DNA from: SAR324 cluster bacterium
GTDB taxonomy: Bacteria > SAR324 > JACQKK01
Direction: 5' to 3'
Length of the DNA: 33,930 bases
NCBI GenBank assembly: GCA_022574555.1
Contig: JACZRV010000031.1
Span: 1 to 33,930 of the forward strand
Each line of letters starts with the position of its first letter. Positions within the stretch are counted from its first letter, which is position 1. Positions 7,713 through 15,593 of the stretch are shown here, piece by piece. Below the pieces are notes generated by a model. It ran no database searches. It was not told the DNA's origin and was given only the letters and a program-made list of their open reading frames with translations. The position numbers and the translations under genes were made by a program.

Positions 7713-8897
7713 TCAGGCAGAGACGCGCCGGGTTTTCTGCCTGCGCCGCATGCGCTGTGCTTGGCGCAAGATAACCTCTGTGCAGCGGGCAATGTGGTTT
7801 TCTGTAGTGCCGGGGCCCAAGCTGATTCGTAGCGCTGAATTGATCTGCGTTTCCGGCAGACCCATCGCACGCAGGACGTGGCTGGGCTCGATCGACCCTG
7901 AAGAACAAGCCGAACCGGCCGAAACGGCGATCCCTTCCAGGTCCATGGCAACGACCAGTGATTGGGCCGAGACCCCCTCAAATCCCACGTTGGCGGTGTT
8001 GGGCAGCCGCTCGGCCGCTGCACCCACGACGAAAAAGCCCTCGCACCCGGACAATGCTGCGATCAGGCGGTCCCGTAGACCTGCGATGCGCGCCATCATG
8101 CCGGCGGATTCGGCGCTTAGATATTCGGCGGCGGCCAGAAAGCCTTCAACGAGGAAGACGCTCTCCGTCCCGGCACGCCGGTCACGCTCCTGTCTTCCGC
8201 CGTGGATCAGTGGCGGAATCGGCCACCCATCACGTATCGCCAGGGCGCCGATACCCTTGGGACCGCCCAGCTTGTGGGCCGTGATCGTGGCCGCATCGAT
8301 ACCCCAATCGCCCAGGGGCAGAGGAATACGGCCGAATGCCTGAACGGCATCGGTGTGGATCAGAATCGGCTTATTATCCCCTTGGGCGGCACGTACGGCT
8401 CGTACCAGATTTGCCAGAGGCTGAATGACCCCAGTTTCGTTGTTGGCCGCCATCACGGAAACGACGCGGGTTTCGGGCCTTATCAAGTCGGCCACCCCCT
8501 CGGCGATGACTCTTCCTTCCCGGTCCACCGGCAGGTAGCTCACCGCCACGCCTCGGGTTTGCAGCCATTCGCAGGTGCGTAGGATGGATGGATGCTCGAT
8601 GGGCGAGGTGATGAGATGGGCCGGCTCCCCCAGATCAGCCAGCCAGTGCAGCACCGTATTGTTTCCCTCACTGCCGCCGCTGGTGAATATCACCTCGCGC
8701 CGGTCGAATGCCAGAAATCGCGCCAATCGAGCGCGATCCCGTTCCAGCAGGCTACGGGCGTTTTGGCCAAACCGGTGTGGGCTGGACGCATTACCGGGAG
8801 TGTCCCTGGCAGCTGCCATCATCCGCTCCGCGGCAGCGGGAAGCAGAAGCGCGGTCGCGTTGTAGTCCAGGTAGACGAGATCGTTTGCAGGGGCCAT
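7713..8897 (-). CDS. Class I cysteine desulfurase (NifS/IscS family)
   Basis: A PLP enzyme that takes sulfur from cysteine as a persulfide for iron-sulfur clusters or tRNA thiolation. Diagnostic blocks: YLDYNAT near the start, FTSGGSEGNN (phosphate cradle), EHPSIL, ANNETG, HTDAVQAFG, the PLP lysine in TAHKLGGPKG (Lys209) and the persulfide-forming Cys331 in SAGSACSSGS. Its 394 residues are normal. Start 8897 gives the standard N-terminus; the frame continues open upstream through a tandem repeat to 8975 and beyond, and no strong ribosome binding site precedes 8897, so a longer protein cannot be excluded. No iscU or sufE homologue is adjacent, so the pathway served is open. It lies 130 bases after the HEAT/TPR gene. 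Confidence 0.94.
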   Translation of the reverse strand: MAPANDLVYLDYNATALLLPAAAERMMAAARDTPGNASSPHRFGQNARSLLERDRARLARFLAFDRREVIFTSGGSEGNNTVLHWLADLGEPAHLITSPIEHPSILRTCEWLQTRGVAVSYLPVDREGRVIAEGVADLIRPETRVVSVMAANNETGVIQPLANLVRAVRAAQGDNKPILIHTDAVQAFGRIPLPLGDWGIDAATITAHKLGGPKGIGALAIRDGWPIPPLIHGGRQERDRRAGTESVFLVEGFLAAAEYLSAESAGMMARIAGLRDRLIAALSGCEGFFVVGAAAERLPNTANVGFEGVSAQSLVVAMDLEGIAVSAGSACSSGSIEPSHVLRAMGLPETQINSALRISLGPGTTENHIARCTEVILRQAQRMRRRQKTRRVSA

Positions 8898-8914
8898 CTT
8901 GACTGTCACGACCC

Positions 8915-8995
8915 GTGCCGTCGGGCCACCGAAATAATCCGGCGCCGTTGGGTCGCCGAAAATATTTGGCGCCATCGGGCCACCGAAATTATTCA
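8915..8995. repeat. Three tandem copies of a 27-base unit before the cysteine desulfurase gene
   Basis: Copies occupy 8915-8941, 8942-8968 and 8969-8995 and share the pattern GxGCCxTxGGxCxCCGAAA, with a few substitutions each. On the minus strand the unit length is a multiple of three, and in the desulfurase frame it reads as xxFGGPxAP three times (NNFGGPMAP, NIFGDPTAP, DYFGGPTAR), leading without a stop into the enzyme. Confidence 0.85.
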
Positions 8996-9027
8996 GGGAT
9001 TTTGCTCAGGCTCCGTACGCCGTATGC

Positions 9028-11427
9028 TCAGGAGGAAATGATACGAAATTGGGAACGCTTGAACTCGCGCTTGTCGAGTAACTTGAGATAATGTTCGGCC
9101 ATCTCCAGGGGGTTGTCCAGTTCCTTGTCGAACTCCTCAGGGCTGCATGAGGCAACCAAACGGGAAAAGTAGACTCGGGCGTCGTACAGATTTTTTTCCT
9201 GGAACGCGATTACGCCCAGATAATACAATGCCCGTGGATACTTGATCGGCCCCGCCAGGATCTTCTCGAAGGCCCGCTTGGCCAGGTCCCACTGCCCGAT
9301 TTCCAGGTAGAACTTCCCCAAGGCGAAGAGGTATTGGACGTCTTCCGGTTTTTCCACCTGGCCTTGTAGAGCTTGGGCGGCGTTTTGCAGGAAAACCGCA
9401 GGATTCACCGTTTTGCGGTCGTGTACCGGGAACGCGATCAGCCGGACGCTGTTGGCCGTATCGCGAGAATGATCACGCAGGTGCAGGATGCGCGTGGCCG
9501 CCAACTGGGCGTATAGGTCCTGTCGGAATGACTCGTCAGGCTCCAACGGCACTTCCGTCCCGCAATTTTTGCAGCTTATGGGGCTGGGGATCCAAAGATC
9601 CGTCGACTCGGGGGCCTGCCGCTGCTCGATGCGCTCCTCATTCACGTATAACGCGTCGAAGTTGTATTGGTAGACCGAATGGCAGTGGGGACACACCAGC
9701 CGCGCCGAGGTGGGCATCTGATGGGATGCGCCTTGCGGGCTGTCCTGCTCTTTGACCGCCGGTGGGTGGGGCAGGCCATGGACATCGCTGATGAAGCGGA
9801 TCAGCCGCGCCAGATCTTGTTCGCCTTCCCGGTAGCGGGCGGTCAGAGGCTGCAAGAAGCGCTTGTCGGGTAAATGGGCCATCACGTCCAAGAATTGGGC
9901 GTGATGCTCGTTGACCAGTTGCTCGAAATGTTCCAGCAGCTTGTCGATCATCGACGATGATCCATGGTAGCGGAAAACCGCCAGCGCATAATCCACCGCC
10001 TGCTTCCGGCCGGCTTTAATGTATCCTTCAAAGCGGCCCGTGAGTTGGTTATCCAGACGGTCCATCAATTCCGGGAGATAGTAATCCCAGGGTTGCGGCA
10101 AGACTTGCTCGAAGGGGTAATCCAACTCGTCAAGCTGGTCGGTAAATAACTTCCACAGGGTAACCTTCTCCTCGTCCCACAGCCAACCGCCCATGGAAGA
10201 TGAGCCCAGCCGAACGCGATCGCGGGGGTAACTGGGAGTGGCCAGCAGGATCAGAATCCGCCGCATGAATTCCGGAGAAAGCAGCGGCGACTGGTAAATT
10301 CGGCTGATCCGTAACGCTTCGTCTTCCGGGTGGGCCAGGCATTTTTCCTCGACATGCTGCAAAACGGCAACGAGGGGCAAGGAGAGCAGCAGATGATATT
10401 CAACCTCCCGCACCTTGAGGATGGCTTCCTCCCATTGGGGCAGCCAGGATAAGCAACCCCTGAGAAACGACTGCAGCCGCTCGACGTGCGAAGACTCGGG
10501 AACGAGGCGCTGAATCAGCGCCGAGGCGATGGTGATAAACTTGGCCGCCCCCGCCACGTGATTGGTGCACCCTTCCATCGCTTCGATGAGTTGGCAGGTG
10601 TTGGCATCCAAGTCGTTGTATCCCAGCAATCGCAGGCATTCGCGGTACGCGACAGGAAGTGGATAGCCGCCGTTCAAGCGGGATTGGAAATACCGGCTGA
10701 TACCGGGCCGTCCCACCAGGTCCACCAGAAGAGAAGAGATATGGAAATCGTGATACGCCTCGCGCGGACCACCGTATAGCACCGCGAGCCTTTCATACTC
10801 CTCCGGCTCCTTGGCATAGGTACAAAGCAGGCGAAACAGGGTTAAGAATTCCGCATGGCTGAGCTTATTGTTTTCCAGCCGACTGAAAATCCGGTTCCAA
10901 TAGCGTTGTTGCTGAAACATCAACAGACTTTCCGCGGCCGACTCGATCTCGGGGATCTTGGGCTCGTTACTGGCCAGGGCGATATCAATCCAATCCTCGA
11001 GCGGTTTGCGGGCGGCGTCGTAGCCCAGCCGTCCCAGGGCGATGCCGGCCGAAGCGCGCATACCGGCCTCGTTTGCGGTGAAAACCCGCAATAGTGGGAA
11101 GGAATACTGCTCGATCCGATGTTTTCCGATCAGATTGATGGCGGATTCCCGGATTTCGGGCAGCGGCGACCGCCACAAATGCTCGATGAATTGTTTTCTT
11201 TCGGATTGCCAGCGGTCCACCAGGTGGTAGGCCGCCCACATCTTCACCTGGTCGCTTTCCGATTCCAGGCGAGCAATCAGGAAGGGCAACGAGAGCAGAC
11301 GCTCCTGATCCTGATCTGGTATCTTGGCCTTATTCGCAACGGAATTCGGGGCGTGGCCGGGTGCATCGTTTCGGGAGCGCGGAGATCGAAATTCGATTAC
11401 TGTGCCGGGAGATCCTCCATCCACCAT
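9028..11427 (-). CDS. Large HEAT-repeat, zinc-ribbon and TPR protein of unknown function
   Basis: Not a family I can name. Residues about 45-330 look like HEAT-type helical repeats (for example EIRESAINLIGKHRIEQYSF and EAGMRASAGIALGRLGYDAA). A middle helical region follows, with a Cys4 zinc ribbon, Cys579/Cys582 (CPHCHSVYQY) and Cys619/Cys622 (CKNCG). The C-terminal 130 residues are TPR-like (YLFALGKFYLEIGQWDLAKR, ALYYLGVIAFQEKNLYDARV). No signal peptide is seen, so it is probably cytoplasmic and acts as a protein-protein scaffold. Its ATG overlaps the upstream lipoprotein gene by 31 bases, which suggests translational coupling; that start lacks a clear ribosome binding site of its own. No catalytic motif is visible. 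Confidence 0.82.
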   Translation of the reverse strand: MVDGGSPGTVIEFRSPRSRNDAPGHAPNSVANKAKIPDQDQERLLSLPFLIARLESESDQVKMWAAYHLVDRWQSERKQFIEHLWRSPLPEIRESAINLIGKHRIEQYSFPLLRVFTANEAGMRASAGIALGRLGYDAARKPLEDWIDIALASNEPKIPEIESAAESLLMFQQQRYWNRIFSRLENNKLSHAEFLTLFRLLCTYAKEPEEYERLAVLYGGPREAYHDFHISSLLVDLVGRPGISRYFQSRLNGGYPLPVAYRECLRLLGYNDLDANTCQLIEAMEGCTNHVAGAAKFITIASALIQRLVPESSHVERLQSFLRGCLSWLPQWEEAILKVREVEYHLLLSLPLVAVLQHVEEKCLAHPEDEALRISRIYQSPLLSPEFMRRILILLATPSYPRDRVRLGSSSMGGWLWDEEKVTLWKLFTDQLDELDYPFEQVLPQPWDYYLPELMDRLDNQLTGRFEGYIKAGRKQAVDYALAVFRYHGSSSMIDKLLEHFEQLVNEHHAQFLDVMAHLPDKRFLQPLTARYREGEQDLARLIRFISDVHGLPHPPAVKEQDSPQGASHQMPTSARLVCPHCHSVYQYNFDALYVNEERIEQRQAPESTDLWIPSPISCKNCGTEVPLEPDESFRQDLYAQLAATRILHLRDHSRDTANSVRLIAFPVHDRKTVNPAVFLQNAAQALQGQVEKPEDVQYLFALGKFYLEIGQWDLAKRAFEKILAGPIKYPRALYYLGVIAFQEKNLYDARVYFSRLVASCSPEEFDKELDNPLEMAEHYLKLLDKREFKRSQFRIISS

Positions 11428-11993
11428 TTTGAGTTACCATCGAATGGGTTGGGCGACGACGCCGGACGGTTTCGTCCTGCCGGTTTGGCCGCCGTCATGT
11501 TTTCGCGCCGATTGGGCTGTGCCTGGCGGGCCGCCGGTTGCAGCGATCCCGCGGAATTGGGTGCCGCGGAACGGCGGGCGGTGCGATCCTTGGTCAGTAT
11601 CGGGTCCGAGCGAGAGATCGCGCGGTAGCGATTGAAGTGGAGGTTGGCCGAATCGATATCGTATCTCTTGTGGTGCGCGAGTGCCAAATTGTAATGCACG
11701 TCGGGCCGCTTGGGATCCAGGGCCAATGCGTTCTCGAACGATTCCACCGACGATTCAAACTCATCGATGCGATAGTAAGCCAAGCCGAGATTGTAATGGA
11801 AATCCGCGGAAGTATTGTCCATCGCCAGGGCCAGCAGATAGTGGTGAATCGCGCCGGCGTAATTTTCAAGTTGAAACGCGTCATTGCCTCGGTGAAAATG
11901 ATGAAGGGCTGATATGGCCACATTCTGCTGCGAGGCGCAGGCACCCAGGATGATCGTGATGATGGCGGCAGGCAACAGAATGCGTCTGGTCAT
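11397..11993 (-). CDS. TPR-repeat lipoprotein
   Basis: A signal peptide ends in the lipobox LGAC (Cys19), so the protein should be lipid-anchored in the inner or outer membrane. Residues about 30-135 form three TPR-type repeats: HFHRGNDAFQLENYAGAIHH, FHYNLGLAYYRIDEFESSVE and VHYNLALAHHKRYDIDSANL. The last 60 residues are Pro/Ala/Arg/Asn-rich and probably disordered. It resembles general TPR lipoproteins such as the PilF/NlpI kind in layout only. An AAGGA about ten bases before ATG 11993 supports the start. Its 3' end overlaps the HEAT/TPR gene, so the two are likely made together, although one is exported and the other appears cytoplasmic. Confidence 0.85.
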   Translation of the reverse strand: MTRRILLPAAIITIILGACASQQNVAISALHHFHRGNDAFQLENYAGAIHHYLLALAMDNTSADFHYNLGLAYYRIDEFESSVESFENALALDPKRPDVHYNLALAHHKRYDIDSANLHFNRYRAISRSDPILTKDRTARRSAAPNSAGSLQPAARQAQPNRRENMTAAKPAGRNRPASSPNPFDGNSKWWMEDLPAQ

Positions 11994-12091
11994 CGCGTCT
12001 TCGTCCTTGGGTGAATGTGAATTTTACGGTGCCGGGACCTGATATTTCGCCGGGTCCGCCGCAGGGATTAGGTTGTATTGGAGGTAAGGAA

Positions 12092-12208
12092 ATGCATAAA
12101 TCATGCGCGAAGGGAGATCCCGCGCCGGATTGTCCCGGGATTTTGTCGCCGCGGCCACAGTTGCCCCAATCGGCGTGGATCCAGGGGCCGGAGTGGATCA
12201 ATCTGTGA
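12092..12208 (+). CDS. Candidate 38-residue small protein
   Basis: ATG 12092 is preceded by GGAGG (12080-12084) at a spacing of seven bases, one of the best ribosome binding sites in the window. The product starts MHKSCAKGDPAPDCPG and ends GPEWINL; it is Pro- and Trp-containing with two Cys, and has no membrane segment. It lies in the 300-base gap between the divergent lipoprotein and Lon-like genes, on the Lon strand, and ends 92 bases before the Lon start and 25 bases before that gene's -10 box. I recognise no family. A chance ORF behind a chance purine run is the alternative. Confidence 0.38.
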   Translation: MHKSCAKGDPAPDCPGILSPRPQLPQSAWIQGPEWINL

Positions 12209-12229
12209 GTCCCCGCTGCGATATGCGAT

Positions 12230-12238
12230 TGCTATAAT
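12230..12238 (+). promoter_or_regulatory. Extended -10 promoter of the Lon-like gene
   Basis: TGCTATAAT is a perfect TG-n-TATAAT extended -10 element, 62 bases before the Lon-like ATG. No recognisable -35 lies 17 bases upstream, which is usual for extended -10 promoters. Transcription would begin near 12245. Confidence 0.6.
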
Positions 12239-12300
12239 CTAAAATGATTTCATTGACCAAAAGGATTCTCCATTTCTGACGGTGATCGGAAGGAAGTGTT

Positions 12301-14724
12301 ATGAAACCCAAGCCCCTGACTCCCGAGGAATTAACCTGTCTCTGCACGGACTCGGCGATCGTGCGCAATCAGACAGTAGAGCAGACTCCGAAATTGCCCG
12401 GCCAGACGCGCGGTATGGAAGCGTTGCAATTCGGCCTTTCCGTCAAAGAACGGCGATTCAATATTACCGTCGTGGGCGCACCGGGCAGCGGAAAAACCAC
12501 GACGGTGCAAAGGGTCATCGAGGAAAAAGCGGCCCAGGAACCGCCCGGCAAGGACATTTGCCTCCATCAAAACTTCACCAATCCCCGCAAGCCCAAGATT
12601 CTCTATCTTCAGCCGGGTGGTGGGCACAAGCTCAACCGGATGATCGAAGAGCTGCTATCGCTGCTCGATAAGCAGATTCCAAAGCTGCTCGAACAGCCAC
12701 TGATCAAGGCCCGCATGCAGGACATGCGCAGCCAATATGAAGAGGAGGAGCGATCACACTCCGTTCAAGTCGAAGAGTATGCCTCGGGCCTTGATCTCGT
12801 GATGCAGACTTCCCAGCAGGGCGTCAATCTGATTCCCCTCGTCGAGGGGCGGCCCATGAAGGAGGAGGAGTACCTCAGCCTGCCCGTGGAGCAGCGGCGA
12901 GAAATCGAGGAGCGGCGCAAGGAATTGCTCAATCGCATGTCGGAGGTGCAGCCCAAAATTCTCGCATTGGAAAAGCGCAAGCGGGAAGACCTGGAAAGTT
13001 ATGTGGAGGGCTTGGTGCGCGACCTGGTGACGGATTATATGACCGAGATGCGCAAGCTCATCGACGAGACGCCGGAGGTGGCGGATTTCCTCGACGTAAT
13101 GCGGGATGAGATTATCGCCAAGCGATTCCTGTTTCTTTCCGGTGACACGAACGTGACGCCGTTTGGCAGTGCCCAGGTGCAGGTGATGCGGCAGCAATTC
13201 GTCAAGAGCTGCAAGCTCAACGTGCTGGTCGACCGTTCCGGCCAGTCCAGCGCTCCTGCTGTCAGCGAGCTCAATCCGACCTACACCAACCTCATCGGTG
13301 GCGTGGATTTTGTGGAGGAACAGGGCGTCCTCAAGTCTGATTTTTCCCAGATTCGGGCCGGTAGTCTTTTACAAGCCAGCGGGGGTTACCTGCTGCTCCA
13401 GGTTTCCGATTTAATCCAGCAACCCGTGGCTTATGCCGCGCTGAAGCGGGCGTTGCGTTCCGGGAAGGTGCAACTCCAGGATCCGATGGCCGAAATGGGG
13501 TGGCGCAGTGTTTCCCATATGGAACCGGACCCGGTCGAGTTTCAGACGCGGGTGATCCTGGTGGGCGACGAAGGGTTGATCCACACGATCCGCACCGTGG
13601 ACGACGAGTTTTCCCGGCTATTCAAGGTCACCGCCGATTTCTCCGGCACGTTGGTGCGGACTCCCGAGCTGATGGATCAATACGTGGAGTACATCGAGCA
13701 GCAGGCGGCACAGAACGGGCTGCTGCCCATGACCCAAGGCGCGATCGCCCGGCTGATCGAAGAGTCGAGCCGCCTGGTTTCCCATCAGAACCGTCTGACG
13801 GCGCAAATGACCGAATTGTTGGATATTCTGACAGAAGCAAATCACCTCGCCACGTCCCAAGGCCATGCCGAGTTGACCCGGGAGATCGTCCACGAGGCGT
13901 TGAGCCACAAGATGTTCCGGCACAGCAAGATCGAGGAACTCGTCAAACGGGAGATCACCGAAGGCACGATCCTGCTGGATTTCGAGGGCAAGAAAACGGG
14001 TCAGGTCAACGGCCTGGCGGTCTACCAGACGGGGCGGGTGATGTTCGGCGTGCCTACCAGGATCACTGCCCAGGCCTATGCCGGCCGGCGCGGGCTGATC
14101 AACGTTGAGCGCGAGGCTGATCTATCAGGCCGCATCCACACCAAGGGCGTGCTGATCCTCAACGGCTACCTGGGCAAGCTGTTCGCCCGCAAGGAACCAC
14201 TGGCGCTCTCGGTTTCCATCACGTTCGAGCAAAACTACGGCGGAATCGACGGCGATTCGGCCACCGCCGCGGAGTTTTTCGTCACGGTGTCGGCCATCAG
14301 CGGGGTGCCGATCAAGCAGTCGATCGCCGTCACCGGTTCCATGAATCAGCATGGCGAGGTGCAGCCCATCGGCGGCGTCAACGAAAAGATTATCGGGTTC
14401 TACCAATTTGTCCGGGAGCACGGGTTTCCCGAGGGGTGCGGTGTGATCATACCGGCCAAGAATCAAGTGAATCTGATGCTCCCCGACGAGGTCATCCAAG
14501 CCGTCAGTGACGGCAGGTTTAATATCTACCCCATCGACCGGGTCGAGGATGGCTTGGAGTTGATGACCGACAAGACAGCCGGAGAGATACTGGAGGATGG
14601 TACCTATCCCGGAGGAACGCTTTTTGATCTGACCATGGCCAAGCTCAAGGAATTCTCCAAAAACGGGAAGGATGATGACGCCGAGGACAAGCCCGATGAA
14701 CGAGCCGCCGCTAGCGCGCCTTGA
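12301..14724 (+). CDS. LonB-like ATP-dependent protease (AAA_32/Lon C-terminal family)
   Basis: A soluble AAA+ protease of the Lon superfamily, expected to unfold and degrade proteins. The Walker A motif is GAPGSGKT (residues 59-66). A long charged, coiled-coil-like insertion follows (about 130-250), then the rest of the ATPase region with its lid, and a Lon protease domain with Ser653 (GDSATAAEF) and Lys696 (VNEKIIGF). The 43-residue Ser-Lys distance equals that of classical Lon. It lacks the Lon N-terminal substrate domain, and with 807 residues matches the group often annotated as Lon family protein or YcbZ/LonH-like. GGAAGGA six bases before the ATG supports the start. The tail (KDDDAEDKPDERAAASAP) is acidic and disordered. 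Confidence 0.94.
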   Translation: MKPKPLTPEELTCLCTDSAIVRNQTVEQTPKLPGQTRGMEALQFGLSVKERRFNITVVGAPGSGKTTTVQRVIEEKAAQEPPGKDICLHQNFTNPRKPKILYLQPGGGHKLNRMIEELLSLLDKQIPKLLEQPLIKARMQDMRSQYEEEERSHSVQVEEYASGLDLVMQTSQQGVNLIPLVEGRPMKEEEYLSLPVEQRREIEERRKELLNRMSEVQPKILALEKRKREDLESYVEGLVRDLVTDYMTEMRKLIDETPEVADFLDVMRDEIIAKRFLFLSGDTNVTPFGSAQVQVMRQQFVKSCKLNVLVDRSGQSSAPAVSELNPTYTNLIGGVDFVEEQGVLKSDFSQIRAGSLLQASGGYLLLQVSDLIQQPVAYAALKRALRSGKVQLQDPMAEMGWRSVSHMEPDPVEFQTRVILVGDEGLIHTIRTVDDEFSRLFKVTADFSGTLVRTPELMDQYVEYIEQQAAQNGLLPMTQGAIARLIEESSRLVSHQNRLTAQMTELLDILTEANHLATSQGHAELTREIVHEALSHKMFRHSKIEELVKREITEGTILLDFEGKKTGQVNGLAVYQTGRVMFGVPTRITAQAYAGRRGLINVEREADLSGRIHTKGVLILNGYLGKLFARKEPLALSVSITFEQNYGGIDGDSATAAEFFVTVSAISGVPIKQSIAVTGSMNQHGEVQPIGGVNEKIIGFYQFVREHGFPEGCGVIIPAKNQVNLMLPDEVIQAVSDGRFNIYPIDRVEDGLELMTDKTAGEILEDGTYPGGTLFDLTMAKLKEFSKNGKDDDAEDKPDERAAASAP

Positions 14725-14753
14725 CGGGTGATTGCCAGGAGATGCACCCGAAC

Positions 14754-15593
14754 TCATCGCCGGCGATATGCGGCTTTCCGCGCTTGTTTTCGGCTTGCAC
14801 CGGTTTTCTGGTCATCACGGAAGAGCTCCGCGAGGGCGATGCCCACAGAGACCGAGACATTGAGGGAGCCCACCCCGCCCTCACCGGGAATGGCGTAGAT
14901 TGCATCGCACTCGTTACGGACTTCCGGCGACAGACCGGCTTGCTCGTGTCCGGCCACAAGCACCACGGGCCGGGGCAGGGGATCCGCGCCAAACACGCGC
15001 GGGGCATCGGATTCCAGGCCGATGGGGGTCAGACCCAGCACACGGACGGCGGCGAGTGCATCCGCCAGATTTTGGCAACCGATCAGGTCTACCCACTCCG
15101 CGCCGCCTTCCGCCGCACGGATCGCCGCCCCGTTGACTTTCTCGCCGGGGATCGCCCCACCCGCCAGGATCACCGGCACCCCAAAAAAGGCGCAGCTTCT
15201 CACGATGGCGCCCAAATTGTAGGGATTTTCCACGCCATCCAGGGCCACCCAGGACCGATCGGGTGTCGATCGGACGGCACCAGATTCGTTGGCACCAGAA
15301 ACACTGGCACCTGAATCACTGGCACCAAATACACCGTACCGCAGGGGATTGACCGCCATGGCCAGTCCCTCGTGGTGGATGGTGCCGGCCACGCGGCGCA
15401 TGGCGGCCTCGTCCAACTCACGGTAGGGGATGCGCCGGGCCGCGGCCCACTTGAGCATGGAGCCCAATTCGCGGCGGCGTTCCGCTCGATAGTAGATGCG
15501 CAGGATGTCATCGGGGCGCTGCTCGTAAACAGCTTGGCAGGCTTTCACGCCGTAAAGCACCTGCTCCCGATCCTTGGGTGTCTGTTCGTTCAT
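14754..15593 (-). CDS. TrmH/SpoU-family RNA 2'-O-methyltransferase (RlmB-like)
   Basis: A SPOUT-fold enzyme that methylates the 2'-OH of a ribose in tRNA or 23S rRNA using S-adenosylmethionine. All three family motifs are present: NPYNLGAIVRSC (residues 123-134, catalytic Arg132), LVAGHEQAGLS (212-222) and IPGEGGVGSLNVSVSVGIAL (235-254), which makes the knot. The N-terminal substrate-binding domain (LYGVKACQAV) resembles RlmB/TrmH group 3. The linker at residues 90-109 is a four-fold GAxxS repeat, and the C-terminus is very basic. Its ATG overlaps the rlmM stop by four bases (ATGA), so the two methyltransferases are translationally coupled. The target nucleotide cannot be read from sequence. 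Confidence 0.93.
   Translation of the reverse strand: MNEQTPKDREQVLYGVKACQAVYEQRPDDILRIYYRAERRRELGSMLKWAAARRIPYRELDEAAMRRVAGTIHHEGLAMAVNPLRYGVFGASDSGASVSGANESGAVRSTPDRSWVALDGVENPYNLGAIVRSCAFFGVPVILAGGAIPGEKVNGAAIRAAEGGAEWVDLIGCQNLADALAAVRVLGLTPIGLESDAPRVFGADPLPRPVVLVAGHEQAGLSPEVRNECDAIYAIPGEGGVGSLNVSVSVGIALAELFRDDQKTGASRKQARKAAYRRR
15276..15335. repeat. Four tandem 15-base units inside the TrmH-like gene
   Basis: Units begin GGCACC on the plus strand at 15276, 15291, 15306 and 15321. In the gene they encode GASDS, GASVS, GANES and GAVRS, a Gly/Ala/Ser linker between the substrate-binding and SPOUT domains. Being in multiples of three, the repeat can expand without breaking the frame. Confidence 0.85.

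Noticed and set aside
15276..15335. Possible CRISPR-like repeats
   Set aside because: The repeats are adjacent with no unique spacers and are coding; the same holds for the repeats at 8915, 19547 and 21471.
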